The notes beneath the pieces are model-generated. The model saw nothing but the letters and a program-made list of their open reading frames with translations, was not told where the DNA came from and did not search any database. Source: Bordetella parapertussis (GTDB lineage Bacteria > Pseudomonadota > Gammaproteobacteria > Burkholderiales > SG8-41). Taken from it: a stretch of 64,000 nt of DNA. Position numbers and translations under genes: made by a program. Positions 16,227 through 25,254 of the stretch are shown one piece after another. The stretch lies in assembly GCA_945861275.1 (NCBI GenBank), contig CAMATZ010000032.1, forward strand, positions 1-64,000, in the 5' to 3' direction. Position 1 is the first letter of the stretch. Each line of letters opens with the position of its first letter.

Positions 16227-16943
16227 CTACCGCACAGTCCCCGCCTCCAGTTGATCCATCACCGTCACCACACGGCGGTCGATATAGCTGTACCAGTGGT
16301 AAAAATATGGGTCTGACGGCAGTACTCGCGGGGGTTTTTTGTCGCGGGGTTCGGTGTAGGCGGATTGGCCGGCGCGCAGGGTCACTTCACCGTGGGGATT
16401 TCTGAGTACCGCATCACCCGCGAACGATTTGCCGTAGGTGCCCGCTAGCGTACCGGGAGATAGCGTAAATTTCGGGGTGATGTAAGCGACATCGCTGTCG
16501 GCGCCGCGCATGTCCATGCTGGCATCGGGCGTGTTGAAAATGACGCCGGTGTTGCGTGCGCCGGCGATGCGTCCCGAGGTCACGCGCACCGCCCCGTGCG
16601 TGAGTGTGAATTCGGCGCGATTCTGCGCGGATTCACCCGCTTCGGTATAGCGATACGCGTCGAGGCGCACTTCGGTGTCGGGCCGCACGATGATGCGCGC
16701 GCCATCCATCATGGAGAGCAGCGCCCACGATTTTTCGCCGGTGCGCACCACGTCGCCTTCATCGACATCAAGGCCGTGGCGCGGTGCGCATTCGGGCCTG
16801 CCGGAAAACACACTGACCTGACCTTCGATCGTGCGCACGATGCCCACCTGCGCCAGCGCCGGAGCGGCGCTCGCCAGCGCGATACACACCATGGCACGCG
16901 CCAGGGGAGCGCCCACAAAAAAATCGCGAAGGGTGTTTTGCAT
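16227..16943 (-). CDS. FecR-domain exported protein
   Basis: A 238-residue protein with a signal peptide (ARAMVCIALASAAPALAQ) and a FecR-like domain: GIVRTIEGQVSVFSG, the 'VDEGDVVRTGEKSWALLSMMDGARIIVRPDTEVRLDAY' core, then an 'RVTSGRIAG' strand. Such stand-alone exported FecR-domain proteins are common in Betaproteobacteria and are not the TonB-linked anti-sigma FecR, which has an N-terminal cytosolic part. No sigma factor is adjacent. It probably acts in the periplasm or cell envelope. Confidence 0.82.
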   Translation of the reverse strand: MQNTLRDFFVGAPLARAMVCIALASAAPALAQVGIVRTIEGQVSVFSGRPECAPRHGLDVDEGDVVRTGEKSWALLSMMDGARIIVRPDTEVRLDAYRYTEAGESAQNRAEFTLTHGAVRVTSGRIAGARNTGVIFNTPDASMDMRGADSDVAYITPKFTLSPGTLAGTYGKSFAGDAVLRNPHGEVTLRAGQSAYTEPRDKKPPRVLPSDPYFYHWYSYIDRRVVTVMDQLEAGTVR

Positions 16944-17062
16944 TCACTGATAATACCGCTGATCCGGGCGGGCCACGCTAAATTACGCTGATGCAAGGCT
17001 GCCCCTGTTGCGCGTCCTGCGTGTAGCGGTAAACTCGCTGCCATACCAACCAGGAGGCATTC

Positions 17063-18025
17063 ATGTTCGCACGAATTTCGTTCACACTGCTTGCGTTGCT
17101 GGCGTGGGCTCCATCCACGCTTGCGCAAGGCTACCCGTCCAAGCCGATACGCTTCATTATTCCATTTCCGCCGGGCGGCCCCACCGATTTGATGGGCCGC
17201 GCGGCGGCTGACCGTATCGCCAGGGCGTGGAACGTCCAGGTGATTGCGGACAATCGCGCGGGCGCGGGTGGCAACATCGGCACCGAGCTGTGCGCCAAAG
17301 CGCTGCCGGATGGTTACACGCTATGCATGATGACCGTGGCGCAAACCATTTCGCCGGCGATCTACAAGAAGCTCGGCTTCGATCCGATCCGGGATTTCAG
17401 CCACGTCACGCTGATGGCGATGCTGCCCAGCATGCTGACGGTGCATCCGGCGCTGCCGGTGAAAACGGTGAAAGAGGTGATCGCGCTCGCCAAAACGAGC
17501 CCCGGCCAGTTGACCTACGCCTCCACCGGCAACGGCACCAGCCCGCACATGCTGATGGAAATGTTCAGCGCGATGGCTGGCGTGAAAATGGTGCATGTGC
17601 CCTACAAAGGTCAGGCGCCCGCCGTGGTCGATCAGATCGCGGGACAAATACAACTCGCGTTCAACACCGCGGCTACCGTGCTGCAGCATGTGCAGGCGGG
17701 CAAGTTGAAACCCATCGCGATCTCGACTCGCGAACGCTTTCCGCCGATGCCGAATTTGCCGACGGTGGAGGAGGGCGGCATCAAGGGTTTCGACGCCAGT
17801 TCGTGGCAGTCGGTGGTGATGCCGGCGAATACGCCACGCGAGATCGTCGCCAAAGTGTATCAGGAGCTTTCAGGCATGCTCAAATCGCCCGAAGTGCGCG
17901 CGCGGTTTCTGGCACAGGGCGCGCTCGCCTCGGGCATCCCGCCGGATCAGTTCGTTGCGTTCGCCAGGCTCGAAATGGAAAAGTGGGCGAAGGTTGCGAA
18001 GTTTGCCAACATCCAGCTCGACTGA
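17063..18025 (+). CDS. Bug/TctC family receptor
   Basis: Periplasmic Bug receptor of 320 residues. CAGGAGG precedes the ATG; the signal peptide is MFARISFTLLALLAWAPSTLAQG, followed by 'YPSKPIRFIIPFPPGGPTDLMGRAAAD', DNRAGAGGNIG, 'LPDGYTLCMMTVA' and HVPYKGQAPAV. This is the most canonical Bug sequence of the window. The next gene starts within a few bases of its stop, so the two are probably co-transcribed. Ligand unknown. Confidence 0.94.
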   Translation: MFARISFTLLALLAWAPSTLAQGYPSKPIRFIIPFPPGGPTDLMGRAAADRIARAWNVQVIADNRAGAGGNIGTELCAKALPDGYTLCMMTVAQTISPAIYKKLGFDPIRDFSHVTLMAMLPSMLTVHPALPVKTVKEVIALAKTSPGQLTYASTGNGTSPHMLMEMFSAMAGVKMVHVPYKGQAPAVVDQIAGQIQLAFNTAATVLQHVQAGKLKPIAISTRERFPPMPNLPTVEEGGIKGFDASSWQSVVMPANTPREIVAKVYQELSGMLKSPEVRARFLAQGALASGIPPDQFVAFARLEMEKWAKVAKFANIQLD

Positions 18026-18032
18026 CTGCGCA

Positions 18033-18620
18033 GTGCTGGCGCACGGCGCGGCGTTTGTCGCGCGGCGCACCGCCAATGGCATCACGCTGGAATTCCCCGT
18101 GATGCGTGTACCCGGCGTGGCGCTCGGCTTGGGCGGGTTTGCGCTGCTGTGCGGCCTGATGCCGGCGCTGGGCTTGTCCGCGCTGTTGCCGCTGGAAAGC
18201 GCCACCGCCGCGGCGCTGCTGTCGCTGGCGTTGATCGGCGGATTCGCCGCGCCATTTATACTGGCGAGCGTGGTGTTCGCGCTGCTCGCGCTATACTTGA
18301 TCGCGAACTCGCTGCGCGTTGAAATCGACGCACAGGGTGTGCGCAGTGAACGGCGGGTGTTCGGACGGGTGACGAAACTGTGTGCGATCGCGCGCGCGGA
18401 TATCGTGGCTATCGAGCCGCGCATCGGCGCGCGTTATCAGAATGTGTTCAGTTCAACACCGCGCTACGCGTTGGTTGCGAAACATCGCGCCGCAGGCGGC
18501 AAAGACGTGGTGGTCGCCGAAGACGTACTAGGACAGGCACTGATGATCGAACTGCACAGCTTGATTTGCAGTGCGCTAATGATGGATAATAACGCTTTTA
18601 AAACAAATGGTTATGAATAA
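18033..18620 (+). CDS. Hypothetical membrane protein with two TM segments and PH-like tail
   Basis: About 195 residues from a GTG at 18033; the start is uncertain (ATG 18102 is an alternative). Two hydrophobic segments are clear: GVALGLGGFALLCGLMPALG and 'ALLSLALIGGFAAPFILASVVFALLALYLIANSL'. They are followed by a soluble tail (EIDAQGVRSERRVFGRVTKL...ADIVAIEPRIG) that resembles the PH-like domains of small bacterial membrane proteins. Its 3' end overlaps the start of the aldolase gene. Function not recognised. Confidence 0.65.
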   Translation: MLAHGAAFVARRTANGITLEFPVMRVPGVALGLGGFALLCGLMPALGLSALLPLESATAAALLSLALIGGFAAPFILASVVFALLALYLIANSLRVEIDAQGVRSERRVFGRVTKLCAIARADIVAIEPRIGARYQNVFSSTPRYALVAKHRAAGGKDVVVAEDVLGQALMIELHSLICSALMMDNNAFKTNGYE

Positions 18621-19353
18621 TCTTCCAGACCAAACCCAGGCGCGCATCGACTTAACCGCCGCGTTGCGCAGCGCTTCGCGCATGCATCTCGGAGAAGGCA
18701 TCTGCAATCATTTCAGCCTCGCCATGCCCGGCCAGCCGGGAAATTTTTTGATCAATCCGCAAGGCTTTCACTGGTCGGAAATCACGCCTGCCGATCTGGT
18801 GGTGGTGGATGCACAGGGGTGCAAGGTTTCCGGCAGGCACAGCGTGGAGCCAACGGCGTTTTTCATCCACAGCGCAATTCATCGCGGCAACGCCAACGCC
18901 GCGTGCGTGATGCATACGCATATGCCGTATGCGACAGCGCTCAGCGTGCTGCAAGGCGGACGGCTGCAGTGGGCGAGCCAGGTTGCGCTCAAATTTTACC
19001 AGCGTGTGGCGTATGACGACAACTACAACGGCCTGGCGCTCGACGACGCCGAAGGCGAACGCATGTGCAAAGAGATGGGCGGCGCGGACGTGCTGTTCCT
19101 CGGCAATCATGGCATTATCGTGTGCGGGCCTACGGTGCAGGCAACGTTTGATGACTTGTATTACCTTGAACGCGCGTGCATGCTGCAAGTGCTGGCGATG
19201 GGCACCGGCAAACCACTGCGCATCGTGGCGGACGCCATCGCCGCCAAAACCGGGCGCCAGATGAATGAAGAAAGTCAGCAGGCGGAGTTGCATCTGGAGG
19301 CGCTCAAGCGCATGCTGGATCGTGATGAACCGGGGTGGTCACGGTTGGAGTAG
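18607..19353 (+). CDS. Class II aldolase / adducin family protein
   Basis: A 248-residue zinc-dependent class II aldolase-fold protein. Metal-ligand motifs are seen as VMHTHMP (His103, His105) and LGNHGI (His168), with Glu82 in an EPTAF segment as the likely catalytic acid. The family includes fuculose-phosphate aldolase, ribulose-phosphate epimerase and several decarboxylases of small acids. No clear Shine-Dalgarno precedes ATG 18607 or ATG 18613, and the upstream gene overlaps the start by 14 bases, so translational coupling is likely. Substrate unknown. Confidence 0.88.
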   Translation: MVMNNLPDQTQARIDLTAALRSASRMHLGEGICNHFSLAMPGQPGNFLINPQGFHWSEITPADLVVVDAQGCKVSGRHSVEPTAFFIHSAIHRGNANAACVMHTHMPYATALSVLQGGRLQWASQVALKFYQRVAYDDNYNGLALDDAEGERMCKEMGGADVLFLGNHGIIVCGPTVQATFDDLYYLERACMLQVLAMGTGKPLRIVADAIAAKTGRQMNEESQQAELHLEALKRMLDRDEPGWSRLE

Positions 19354-19364
19354 ATTCAGTGAAA

Positions 19365-19454
19365 CGTGAATGGTGAAATGTGAAACGTAACCTCTCGCCT
19401 CCCCGCTCGCCCCATCGGTGACAGGCCACAGGATTTCACATTTCACGCCTCACG
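19365..19454. repeat. Imperfect inverted repeat between aldolase and VOC genes
   Basis: CGTGAATGGTGAAATGTGAA (19365-19384, extending one base) pairs with 19434-19454 at about 18 of 21 positions. The GTGAA units resemble the tandem GTGAA tract at 38867-38934. Confidence 0.75.
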
Positions 19455-19480
19455 CTCCACGTTAAACCAAGGAGACCTAG

Positions 19481-20116
19481 ATGACCGTGGATACCGCAGC
19501 ACTGCGTGCCGCCATCAGCAACGCAGCGCCGCCATTTGAACTGCGCAAAATCGGCCACGTGGTGCTGATGGTGACCGACCTGCAACGTTCGATTGCGTTC
19601 TACACCGGTGTGCTGGGGTTTAAGGTTTCGGACATTTACGGCGACGACATGATGCCCGGTGGCATGGTGTTCATGCGTTGCAACCCGGATCATCACGGCG
19701 TCGCGCTGATCGGCGGCGCGCCGGCGCCGTCACAAAAACGTGAGCTGCATCATATGGCGTTCGAGGTCGGTACACTCGACGAGGTTTTCCGCGCGCGCAA
19801 GCACCTGCGTGAGAGCGGCGCCACCATCCTGTTTGAAGGACGCCGCCGCGCCGGTGTGCAAATCGCGGTGGAGTTTCTCGACCCCGACGGCCACAATCTC
19901 GAAATCTATTGGGGACTCGATCAGATCGGCAGCGAGGGCATCGCGCGCCCCAGCGAACAATGGCGCGGCGCAAAATCACTCGAAGAAGCGCTCGCTAATC
20001 CGCCACCGGGACAACAACCGGTGTTGCACGATAAGGCGTTGCTCAACCCGCAGCAACCGCGCCTGCTGCAAACGCTCGACTTCATCGTCGCCACGCCCAA
20101 CACTCGCCCCGGCTAG
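19481..20116 (+). CDS. VOC family dioxygenase-like protein
   Basis: A 211-residue protein with a vicinal oxygen chelate module of about 130 residues: IGHVVLMVTDLQRSIAFYTGVLGFKV (His in the first strand), ELHHMAFEVGTLDEVF (His) and 'VEFLDPDGHNLEIYWGLDQIG' (Glu). These three residues fit the 2-His-1-Glu iron site of extradiol dioxygenase relatives. The last 50 residues are an extension seen in ring-cleavage-type members. CAAGGAGACC precedes the ATG. It may act on an aromatic or dicarbonyl intermediate, but no pathway is visible. Confidence 0.85.
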   Translation: MTVDTAALRAAISNAAPPFELRKIGHVVLMVTDLQRSIAFYTGVLGFKVSDIYGDDMMPGGMVFMRCNPDHHGVALIGGAPAPSQKRELHHMAFEVGTLDEVFRARKHLRESGATILFEGRRRAGVQIAVEFLDPDGHNLEIYWGLDQIGSEGIARPSEQWRGAKSLEEALANPPPGQQPVLHDKALLNPQQPRLLQTLDFIVATPNTRPG

Positions 20117-20346
20117 TGCAGTAGCAGCGGTTGTCCCATCAGCACATCGAAGTTGCCCAGAAACTCGTCAATATTTTCGGGCGAGGCGTCTTCGGCGATC
20201 ACGCCGTTGATGGATTGCGCAAAGCGTTGCGCCACGTCGCCGTGAAAGAAGGTGCTGCGGCGGCTGTACTTGTCCACCAGTTCAAAACCGCGCTGGTCGG
20301 CGTACTCGACCACGTAGTAGTTTTCGCTGTTGTAGACCACGTTCAT
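20113..20346 (-). CDS. DUF3567 family protein
   Basis: A 77-residue protein matching the small DUF3567 family, known mostly from Betaproteobacteria: MNVVYNSENYYVVEYADQ, GFELVDKYSRR and 'FFHGDVAQRFAQSINGVI'. Function is unknown. GGAGGTGGC precedes the ATG. The 3' end overlaps the convergent VOC gene by 4 bases. It serves as a taxonomic marker for the window. Confidence 0.88.
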   Translation of the reverse strand: MNVVYNSENYYVVEYADQRGFELVDKYSRRSTFFHGDVAQRFAQSINGVIAEDASPENIDEFLGNFDVLMGQPLLLH

Positions 20347-20519
20347 AAGCCACCTCCTGTTACCTGCGCTGAATTCATTTAACGCCTACTGCCTATAACG
20401 CGCGAGCCCGCCGGTCGCTTACACGCTGCCGTTCAGCGCTTGCAATATCCCACACTGAACCTGCGGGCATACGCGGCGCACGGCGCTATAGCATTGATTT
20501 GAGGATGAAACCGGTGATT

Positions 20520-21416
20520 TCAAGACCCGCGCCGCCACTGCGACACGGCAATGCCGGTCAAAATCAGCGCCAAGGCCAGGTAGGCGTGCAGGCCCGGCGT
20601 CTCACCCAGCAGCGCCACGCCCAAAAACACCGCCACCGCCGGGCTCATATAGTTGACCAGCGACATAAACGTCGGCCCGGCCGAGGCGATGAGCTTGAAA
20701 TACACCACCGTGGCTATCGCGGTTGGTCCCACGCCCAGCCACAGAATCGCCCACAACGATGCCACGCTCGGGTCTAACCGCCACGGCTGGTCCAGCACCA
20801 GCGCCACCGGCAACGCGATCACGCTGGCGATCAATAACATTGCTGCCGACGCCACCAGCACATCGTCACCGTGCGCGAGGATGCGCGTGAGCACGCTGTT
20901 GGCCGCATAACACAGGGCGCCGAGCAGGATTGCTGATTGTGACAATGTTGCCGCCGACTGCCCGGCTAGCGGATCAAGCGCCGGCGGCCCCATCAGCACA
21001 GCGATGCCCGCAAAGCCCAGGATGAATCCGATCACACGAGCGCGCGTCATGTGTTCGCCTTTGACAAAAAAATGCGCGAGCAGCATGGTGGCGAGCGGCA
21101 TCACCGCCATCAGAATGCCGGCGAGCGCGCTGTCGGTGCGTTGCTGGCCCCAGGTAATAGCGGTGAACGGAATGCAGTTGCCGAGCAACGCGAGTATCAG
21201 GTAGTTGCCCCACACCTTGCCCAACGGCGGCAGACGCGCGCCACGCCCATACACCACCACCAGCAAAATTAACGCGCCGAGTATCAGCCGCGTAGCCACC
21301 AGGGTGGAGGTCGGCACCGTTGCGACGCCGAGTTTGATAAACATGAACGACGAACCCCACATCGCCACCAGCGCGGCGAGCAACATCCAGTCCATCGCAC
21401 TGCGATGCGGCGCCAT
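20520..21416 (-). CDS. DMT superfamily (EamA) transporter
   Basis: A 298-residue inner membrane protein with about ten hydrophobic segments in two EamA repeats, starting 'WMLLAALVAMWGSSFMFIKLGV' and, in the second half, 'LLGALCYAANSVLTRILA'. The family exports or exchanges metabolites and amino acids; substrate cannot be predicted. The start is ATG 21416, with ATG 21395 as an alternative, and no strong Shine-Dalgarno is seen. Confidence 0.88.
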   Translation of the reverse strand: MAPHRSAMDWMLLAALVAMWGSSFMFIKLGVATVPTSTLVATRLILGALILLVVVYGRGARLPPLGKVWGNYLILALLGNCIPFTAITWGQQRTDSALAGILMAVMPLATMLLAHFFVKGEHMTRARVIGFILGFAGIAVLMGPPALDPLAGQSAATLSQSAILLGALCYAANSVLTRILAHGDDVLVASAAMLLIASVIALPVALVLDQPWRLDPSVASLWAILWLGVGPTAIATVVYFKLIASAGPTFMSLVNYMSPAVAVFLGVALLGETPGLHAYLALALILTGIAVSQWRRGS

Positions 21417-21545
21417 CAGTCAGCGGTCGCCTGCGAAGCCCTGACGGCGTGCCGCCAGCCATGCAATGGTTGCTTCATCAAGCCAATTTTACAGTCATTC
21501 ATTCCGCGCTATGCTTGCAATGTTGTCCAGCCATGAGGATACAGG

Positions 21546-22217
21546 ATGCACATCATCAAGCGTAAGCATTGGTTTCTATTATATTTGTTGATACCCGCTT
21601 GCTGGCAAGTTGCGTTGGCGCAAACCGCCGCGCCGCAGTTCGCGCCAATGCCGCCACCCGCACCGGGCCGCAGCGCCACGCCTGCGAAAGAAATTTCACC
21701 GGCGGCGCTGCTCGCCGAATTAAAGCGCGGCGGCTACACGATATATTTGCGTCACACTTCCACGGATTTCAGCCGCGACGATGTCAAATCACGCAGCGAC
21801 GAGGATTGCGACAACCAGCGTCCGCTTACCGATAAGGGCCGCGATGAGGCTCGGCAGATCGGCAGCGACATGCGCAAGCTTGGCATTCCGATCAAGGAGG
21901 TGCTGGCGAGCCCGCGCTGCCGCACGGTGGAAGTCGCCAGGCTCGCGTTCGGTAACTTTAAAATCGCGCCAGAAGCGCGTGGCGGCGGATACACCGCAAT
22001 ATCCGTTGAGCGCTACAGCGGACTGCGCACGCTGTTCGACAAAGGTCCTGGCAACAGCAAAAACACCGTTATCGTCAGTCACGGCAATCCGTTTTACGCC
22101 ACCGCCGGCACGCCTTATCTTGCCGAGGGAGAAGCGGCCATCATCAAGCCGCTGGGGAACGATTTTGAAGTGATTGCGCGCGTGCGCTGGGATGGCTGGA
22201 GCGCGCTGGCTCAATAA
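21546..22217 (+). CDS. Exported histidine phosphatase family protein
   Basis: A 223-residue protein with an N-terminal signal segment (HWFLLYLLIPACWQVALAQ) and a histidine phosphatase domain. The catalytic motif reads YLRHTSTDF (RHT in place of RHG). It is followed by QRPLTDKGRDEARQIG, 'VLASPRCRTVEVARLAFG' (second Arg) and VIVSHGNPF (second His). All four catalytic pocket residues are present. Related exported members act on unknown phosphoesters in the periplasm. Confidence 0.86.
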   Translation: MHIIKRKHWFLLYLLIPACWQVALAQTAAPQFAPMPPPAPGRSATPAKEISPAALLAELKRGGYTIYLRHTSTDFSRDDVKSRSDEDCDNQRPLTDKGRDEARQIGSDMRKLGIPIKEVLASPRCRTVEVARLAFGNFKIAPEARGGGYTAISVERYSGLRTLFDKGPGNSKNTVIVSHGNPFYATAGTPYLAEGEAAIIKPLGNDFEVIARVRWDGWSALAQ

Positions 22218-22244
22218 TGTGCGGCCGGCTACGCAAAACACGCG

Positions 22245-22775
22245 CTAATCGACCACCGCCTTACGCCACGCATCGGCATCGGCATACTTTTCGATAGACC
22301 TATCGCGCGCTACCGGCAGATTCAAGATTTCGGTACCGACCTTGCCGCGCGTTTGCGCTGCCGCGCCTTCCCAACGCAGCCTGCCGGTCACCGTGTTCTT
22401 CACCCGGCGGCCGCTGAAAGTCGCCGTGGTTTGTGTGTTGGGCTGCACATCGCGCCGCATGATAGTGACCTTGAACTGAAACTCGCCACTGCGCGCGTTG
22501 TAATCGCCGTCGGTGAACACGCCTTTTTGCGCCTCGATATTGCCGTCCCAATAGAGTAGCTGTCCCAGCAAACGGTTGCCGGTGTGCCACAAGCGCAATT
22601 CGTGGCCGTACGTATGATCCTCGGTTGCCTTGATCTGCGCGTAAGCCCCCAGCGGCGCGATGGGACCGGCGTTTTCATCGACAGTGGCGGCGGTGGCCAA
22701 CCGCGCCGTTGCAAACGCCCACCAAAGCAAGCCTGCGAGTAACCAGAAACTTTTCTTGTAACATGTTGATTTCAT
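22245..22775 (-). CDS. Hypothetical exported protein
   Basis: A 176-residue protein with an N-terminal signal peptide (FWLLAGLLWWAFATARLATAA). The mature part is beta-rich (LGAYAQIKATEDHTYGHELRLWHTGNRLLGQLLYWDG and a run of alternating polar and hydrophobic strands), suggesting a small beta-barrel or lipocalin-like fold. I do not recognise a family. It is convergent with the histidine phosphatase gene, with only 27 bases between them. Confidence 0.7.
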   Translation of the reverse strand: MKSTCYKKSFWLLAGLLWWAFATARLATAATVDENAGPIAPLGAYAQIKATEDHTYGHELRLWHTGNRLLGQLLYWDGNIEAQKGVFTDGDYNARSGEFQFKVTIMRRDVQPNTQTTATFSGRRVKNTVTGRLRWEGAAAQTRGKVGTEILNLPVARDRSIEKYADADAWRKAVVD

Positions 22776-22823
22776 TAATATTTCCTTAATATCTCGCTGT
22801 CTGCTTCGCTGTTTATGACGGCG

Positions 22824-23840
22824 CTACGCGTAAGGCGCAAGCATCCCTTGCGGCCCGGCCTGCAGCGCATCATAAATAAAACGGTCAATCACGATGCCTT
22901 GGCGCAGATTTTTCGCGCGTTGTTTGAAGGAGCGCTCTCCGGGCAGACGGATTTCATCCACCCCCGGCTGACGCGGCGCGGCCTTGATACGCGCGAGATT
23001 CTCGCTGAGTTGCTGGCGATAATCCGCCAGCGGCATTAATAAATCAGGCTTCATCGCCATCATCACATAGCCGGAATTTTTTTCCGCATCACTGCCGGAA
23101 CCGGCGAACACGCCCAGCGCCTGCGCCGCCATTGCCAGTGCGAAACCCTTGTAGCCGCCGAACGAAAGCAGCGCGCCCGCGCGCGCGGCCGTGGCGTTGC
23201 GCGTGGGCCTGCCTTGCGCGTCGATGGCCACCCCTTCGGGCAACAGTTCGCTGCGCCGCTCGCGAAACTGCAAGTCGGTGGCCATAAAGGCCGAGGTGCC
23301 GAGGTCGATCACAAACGGCTCGCCCGCCGTGGGAAACCCAAACGACAGCGGATTGGTGCCATACGCCGCCTTGGCAGCACCCGGCGGCGCCACCTGCTGC
23401 GTCGAACTCACGGTATGGATGCCGATCAATCCGGCGCGCGCAATCGTCTCCACGTAAATCGCGCCGCGCCCGCTCATCCAGCTGTTGTTCATGCCGATGA
23501 CGCCAAAGCCGTGTTGTTGCGCCCGTTCGATGGCCATTTCAGCTGCGCGCATCAGCGTATACATGCCGCAGTTGTTGCCGCCATCGATCATCGCGGACAC
23601 CGGCGTTTCATAAACCGCTTTAAGCCGCCGGCGCGGCTGGCGCAGATTCCTGTGCTCGAATACATTCAGCAGCTTGGGCAGCCCCGAATACTCGTAGCCG
23701 CACAGCGCGGCATCCATCACGTGATCGGCGATCACACCGGCTTGTTCATCGTCGTAACCGGTTCTTTTCAGTGAACTGACGGCTAGCGCGCGCGCTTCAC
23801 CGGCGGTCAGTTGCACGCGTTCGGGGGAAATCATTTCCAT
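22824..23840 (-). CDS. Malate/L-lactate/ureidoglycolate dehydrogenase family (Ldh2)
   Basis: About 338 residues of the LDH2/MDH2 oxidoreductase family, which use NAD(P) with a non-Rossmann fold. Landmarks are the N-terminal helix region LTAGEARALAVSSLKRTGYDDEQA, IGMNNSWMSGRGAIYVE, 'GTNPLSFGFPTAGEPFVIDLGTSAFM' and LSFGGYKGFALAMAAQALG. Family members reduce 2-oxo acids or dehydrogenate ureidoglycolate or lactate. ATG 23840 (MEMISPERV) is used; the longer upstream frame enters the divergent promoter region. It is divergent from the acyl-CoA dehydrogenase gene. Confidence 0.88.
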   Translation of the reverse strand: MEMISPERVQLTAGEARALAVSSLKRTGYDDEQAGVIADHVMDAALCGYEYSGLPKLLNVFEHRNLRQPRRRLKAVYETPVSAMIDGGNNCGMYTLMRAAEMAIERAQQHGFGVIGMNNSWMSGRGAIYVETIARAGLIGIHTVSSTQQVAPPGAAKAAYGTNPLSFGFPTAGEPFVIDLGTSAFMATDLQFRERRSELLPEGVAIDAQGRPTRNATAARAGALLSFGGYKGFALAMAAQALGVFAGSGSDAEKNSGYVMMAMKPDLLMPLADYRQQLSENLARIKAAPRQPGVDEIRLPGERSFKQRAKNLRQGIVIDRFIYDALQAGPQGMLAPYA

Positions 23841-23969
23841 GTTTAATCTCGATGCGGTGGAGTGGCTGTGGCAGAATCTGCTGTGGCGGACGCCGACGAT
23901 AACAAGGTTCGCCAAGTGGAACAAGATGCAACAGGACCCGCGCATAGTTTAAGCCCAATCGAGCCTTCC

Positions 23970-25154
23970 ATGAATTTTGAACTCCCCGAAGAACTGCGCA
24001 TGCTGCGCGAGAGCGCCGCGCGCTTCACCGCGCGCGAACTCATACCGCACGAGCCGCTGGTGATCCGCCGCGAAGCCGAACGCGGCTACACCGACATGCC
24101 GCTGCTGCCGCCGGAGCTCGAAAAACAGATCATGGACAAAGCGAAAGCCGCCGGGCTGGTGGGCCTGGAAGTGCCGGAGGCGCACGGCGGCGCCGGCGCG
24201 AGCATCCTGGCCAAGTGCGTGGTGGTGGAGCAATTGAAGCACAGCATCCTGTTCCCTTTCGGTTTTGCGCCGAACTTTCCGGATGTGTTCATGCTGCTCG
24301 AATCGTGCAAGGGCACGCAGATTGACAAGTACCTGAAGCCCTTTCTGCGCGGCGAAACGCAATCCTGCATCGCCATTACCGAACCGGGTGCGGGCGCGGA
24401 TGCCTCTGGCATCAAAATGCGCGCCGAGCGCAAAAACGGCAAGTGGGTGCTGAATGGCAACAAGATATTCATCACCCATGCGCGCTATGCGGATTTCATG
24501 ATCGTGGTCACCGTGACCGATCCGGCCAAGGGCGCGCGTGGCGGCATGACCACGTTCCTGCTGGACGCCAGGCAGCGCGGCATCACGGTGCCCACCGCCT
24601 ATCCGATGATCGGTGACAGCGTGCCTTATGCCGTGCATTTTGATGACGTGGAGGCCGACGACAGCCAGGTGCTGGGGGAAGTCGGCGGGGCATTCGCGCC
24701 GCTGCAGAGCCGCCTCGGCCTGCGGCGTATGGAAATCGCCGCCACCTGCGCGGGCCTCGCCACACGCTGCCTCAAAATGATGATCGAGCACGCCAAACGA
24801 CGCAGCACCTTTGGTGCGCCGCTCGCCGACCGGCAGGCGGTGCAGTGGTGGATTGCCGACAGCTATCGCGAAATCGAACTGACGCGGCTCGCGCTGTACA
24901 AGCTCGCATGGGATATCGATCAGAAGCACGACGTGCGGCGCGACGCTTCGATGGTGAAGGTGCAGGCCACCGAAATGGTCGCAGCGGTGGTGGACAGGGC
25001 GATGCAGTTGTTCGGCGGCATGGGGATGTCGAAAGAACTGCCGCTGGAATTCATTTCGCGCGTGGTGCGCATCTACCGAATCGTCGAGGGGCCGAGCGAG
25101 GTGCATCGCTGGGTGGTGGCGCGGGACTTGTTGAAGAATGGGTTGCCGTTTTGA
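23970..25154 (+). CDS. Acyl-CoA dehydrogenase family protein
   Basis: A 394-residue flavoprotein with the complete acyl-CoA dehydrogenase layout: N-terminal helical domain (MNFELPEELRMLRESAARFTAREL), middle beta domain ('CIAITEPGAGADASGIKMRA'; 'LNGNKIFITHARYADFMIVV'), and C-terminal helical domain ('RRSTFGAPLADRQAVQWWIAD'; 'AMQLFGGMGMSKELPLE'; 'YRIVEGPSEVHRWVVARDLL'). The IVEGPSEVH segment marks the usual position of the catalytic base in many members. Substrate chain type is unknown. ATG 23970 is chosen over the upstream 23862 because family members begin there. Confidence 0.93.
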   Translation: MNFELPEELRMLRESAARFTARELIPHEPLVIRREAERGYTDMPLLPPELEKQIMDKAKAAGLVGLEVPEAHGGAGASILAKCVVVEQLKHSILFPFGFAPNFPDVFMLLESCKGTQIDKYLKPFLRGETQSCIAITEPGAGADASGIKMRAERKNGKWVLNGNKIFITHARYADFMIVVTVTDPAKGARGGMTTFLLDARQRGITVPTAYPMIGDSVPYAVHFDDVEADDSQVLGEVGGAFAPLQSRLGLRRMEIAATCAGLATRCLKMMIEHAKRRSTFGAPLADRQAVQWWIADSYREIELTRLALYKLAWDIDQKHDVRRDASMVKVQATEMVAAVVDRAMQLFGGMGMSKELPLEFISRVVRIYRIVEGPSEVHRWVVARDLLKNGLPF

Positions 25155-25160
25155 AATTTG

Positions 25161-25233
25161 TAGCCCGTAAGGAGCGAAGCGCATTACGGGGAAGCGCTCT
25201 GCGTATTACGGCCTCTGGCCTTCATACGGGCTA
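25161..25233. repeat. REP-like element, TAGCCCGTA type
   Basis: TAGCCCGTA (25161-25169) is mirrored by TACGGGCTA (25225-25233), with internal GAAGCGCATTACGGG and GCGTATTACGGCC. This resembles the TAGCCCG...CGGGCTA repeats common between proteobacterial genes. It lies between the acyl-CoA dehydrogenase and SDR genes. Confidence 0.75.
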
Positions 25234-25254
25234 TGTGTATACGAGGACAACCCA

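Noticed and set aside
23949..25184. 411-residue minus-strand ORF
   Set aside because: Antisense shadow of the acyl-CoA dehydrogenase gene.
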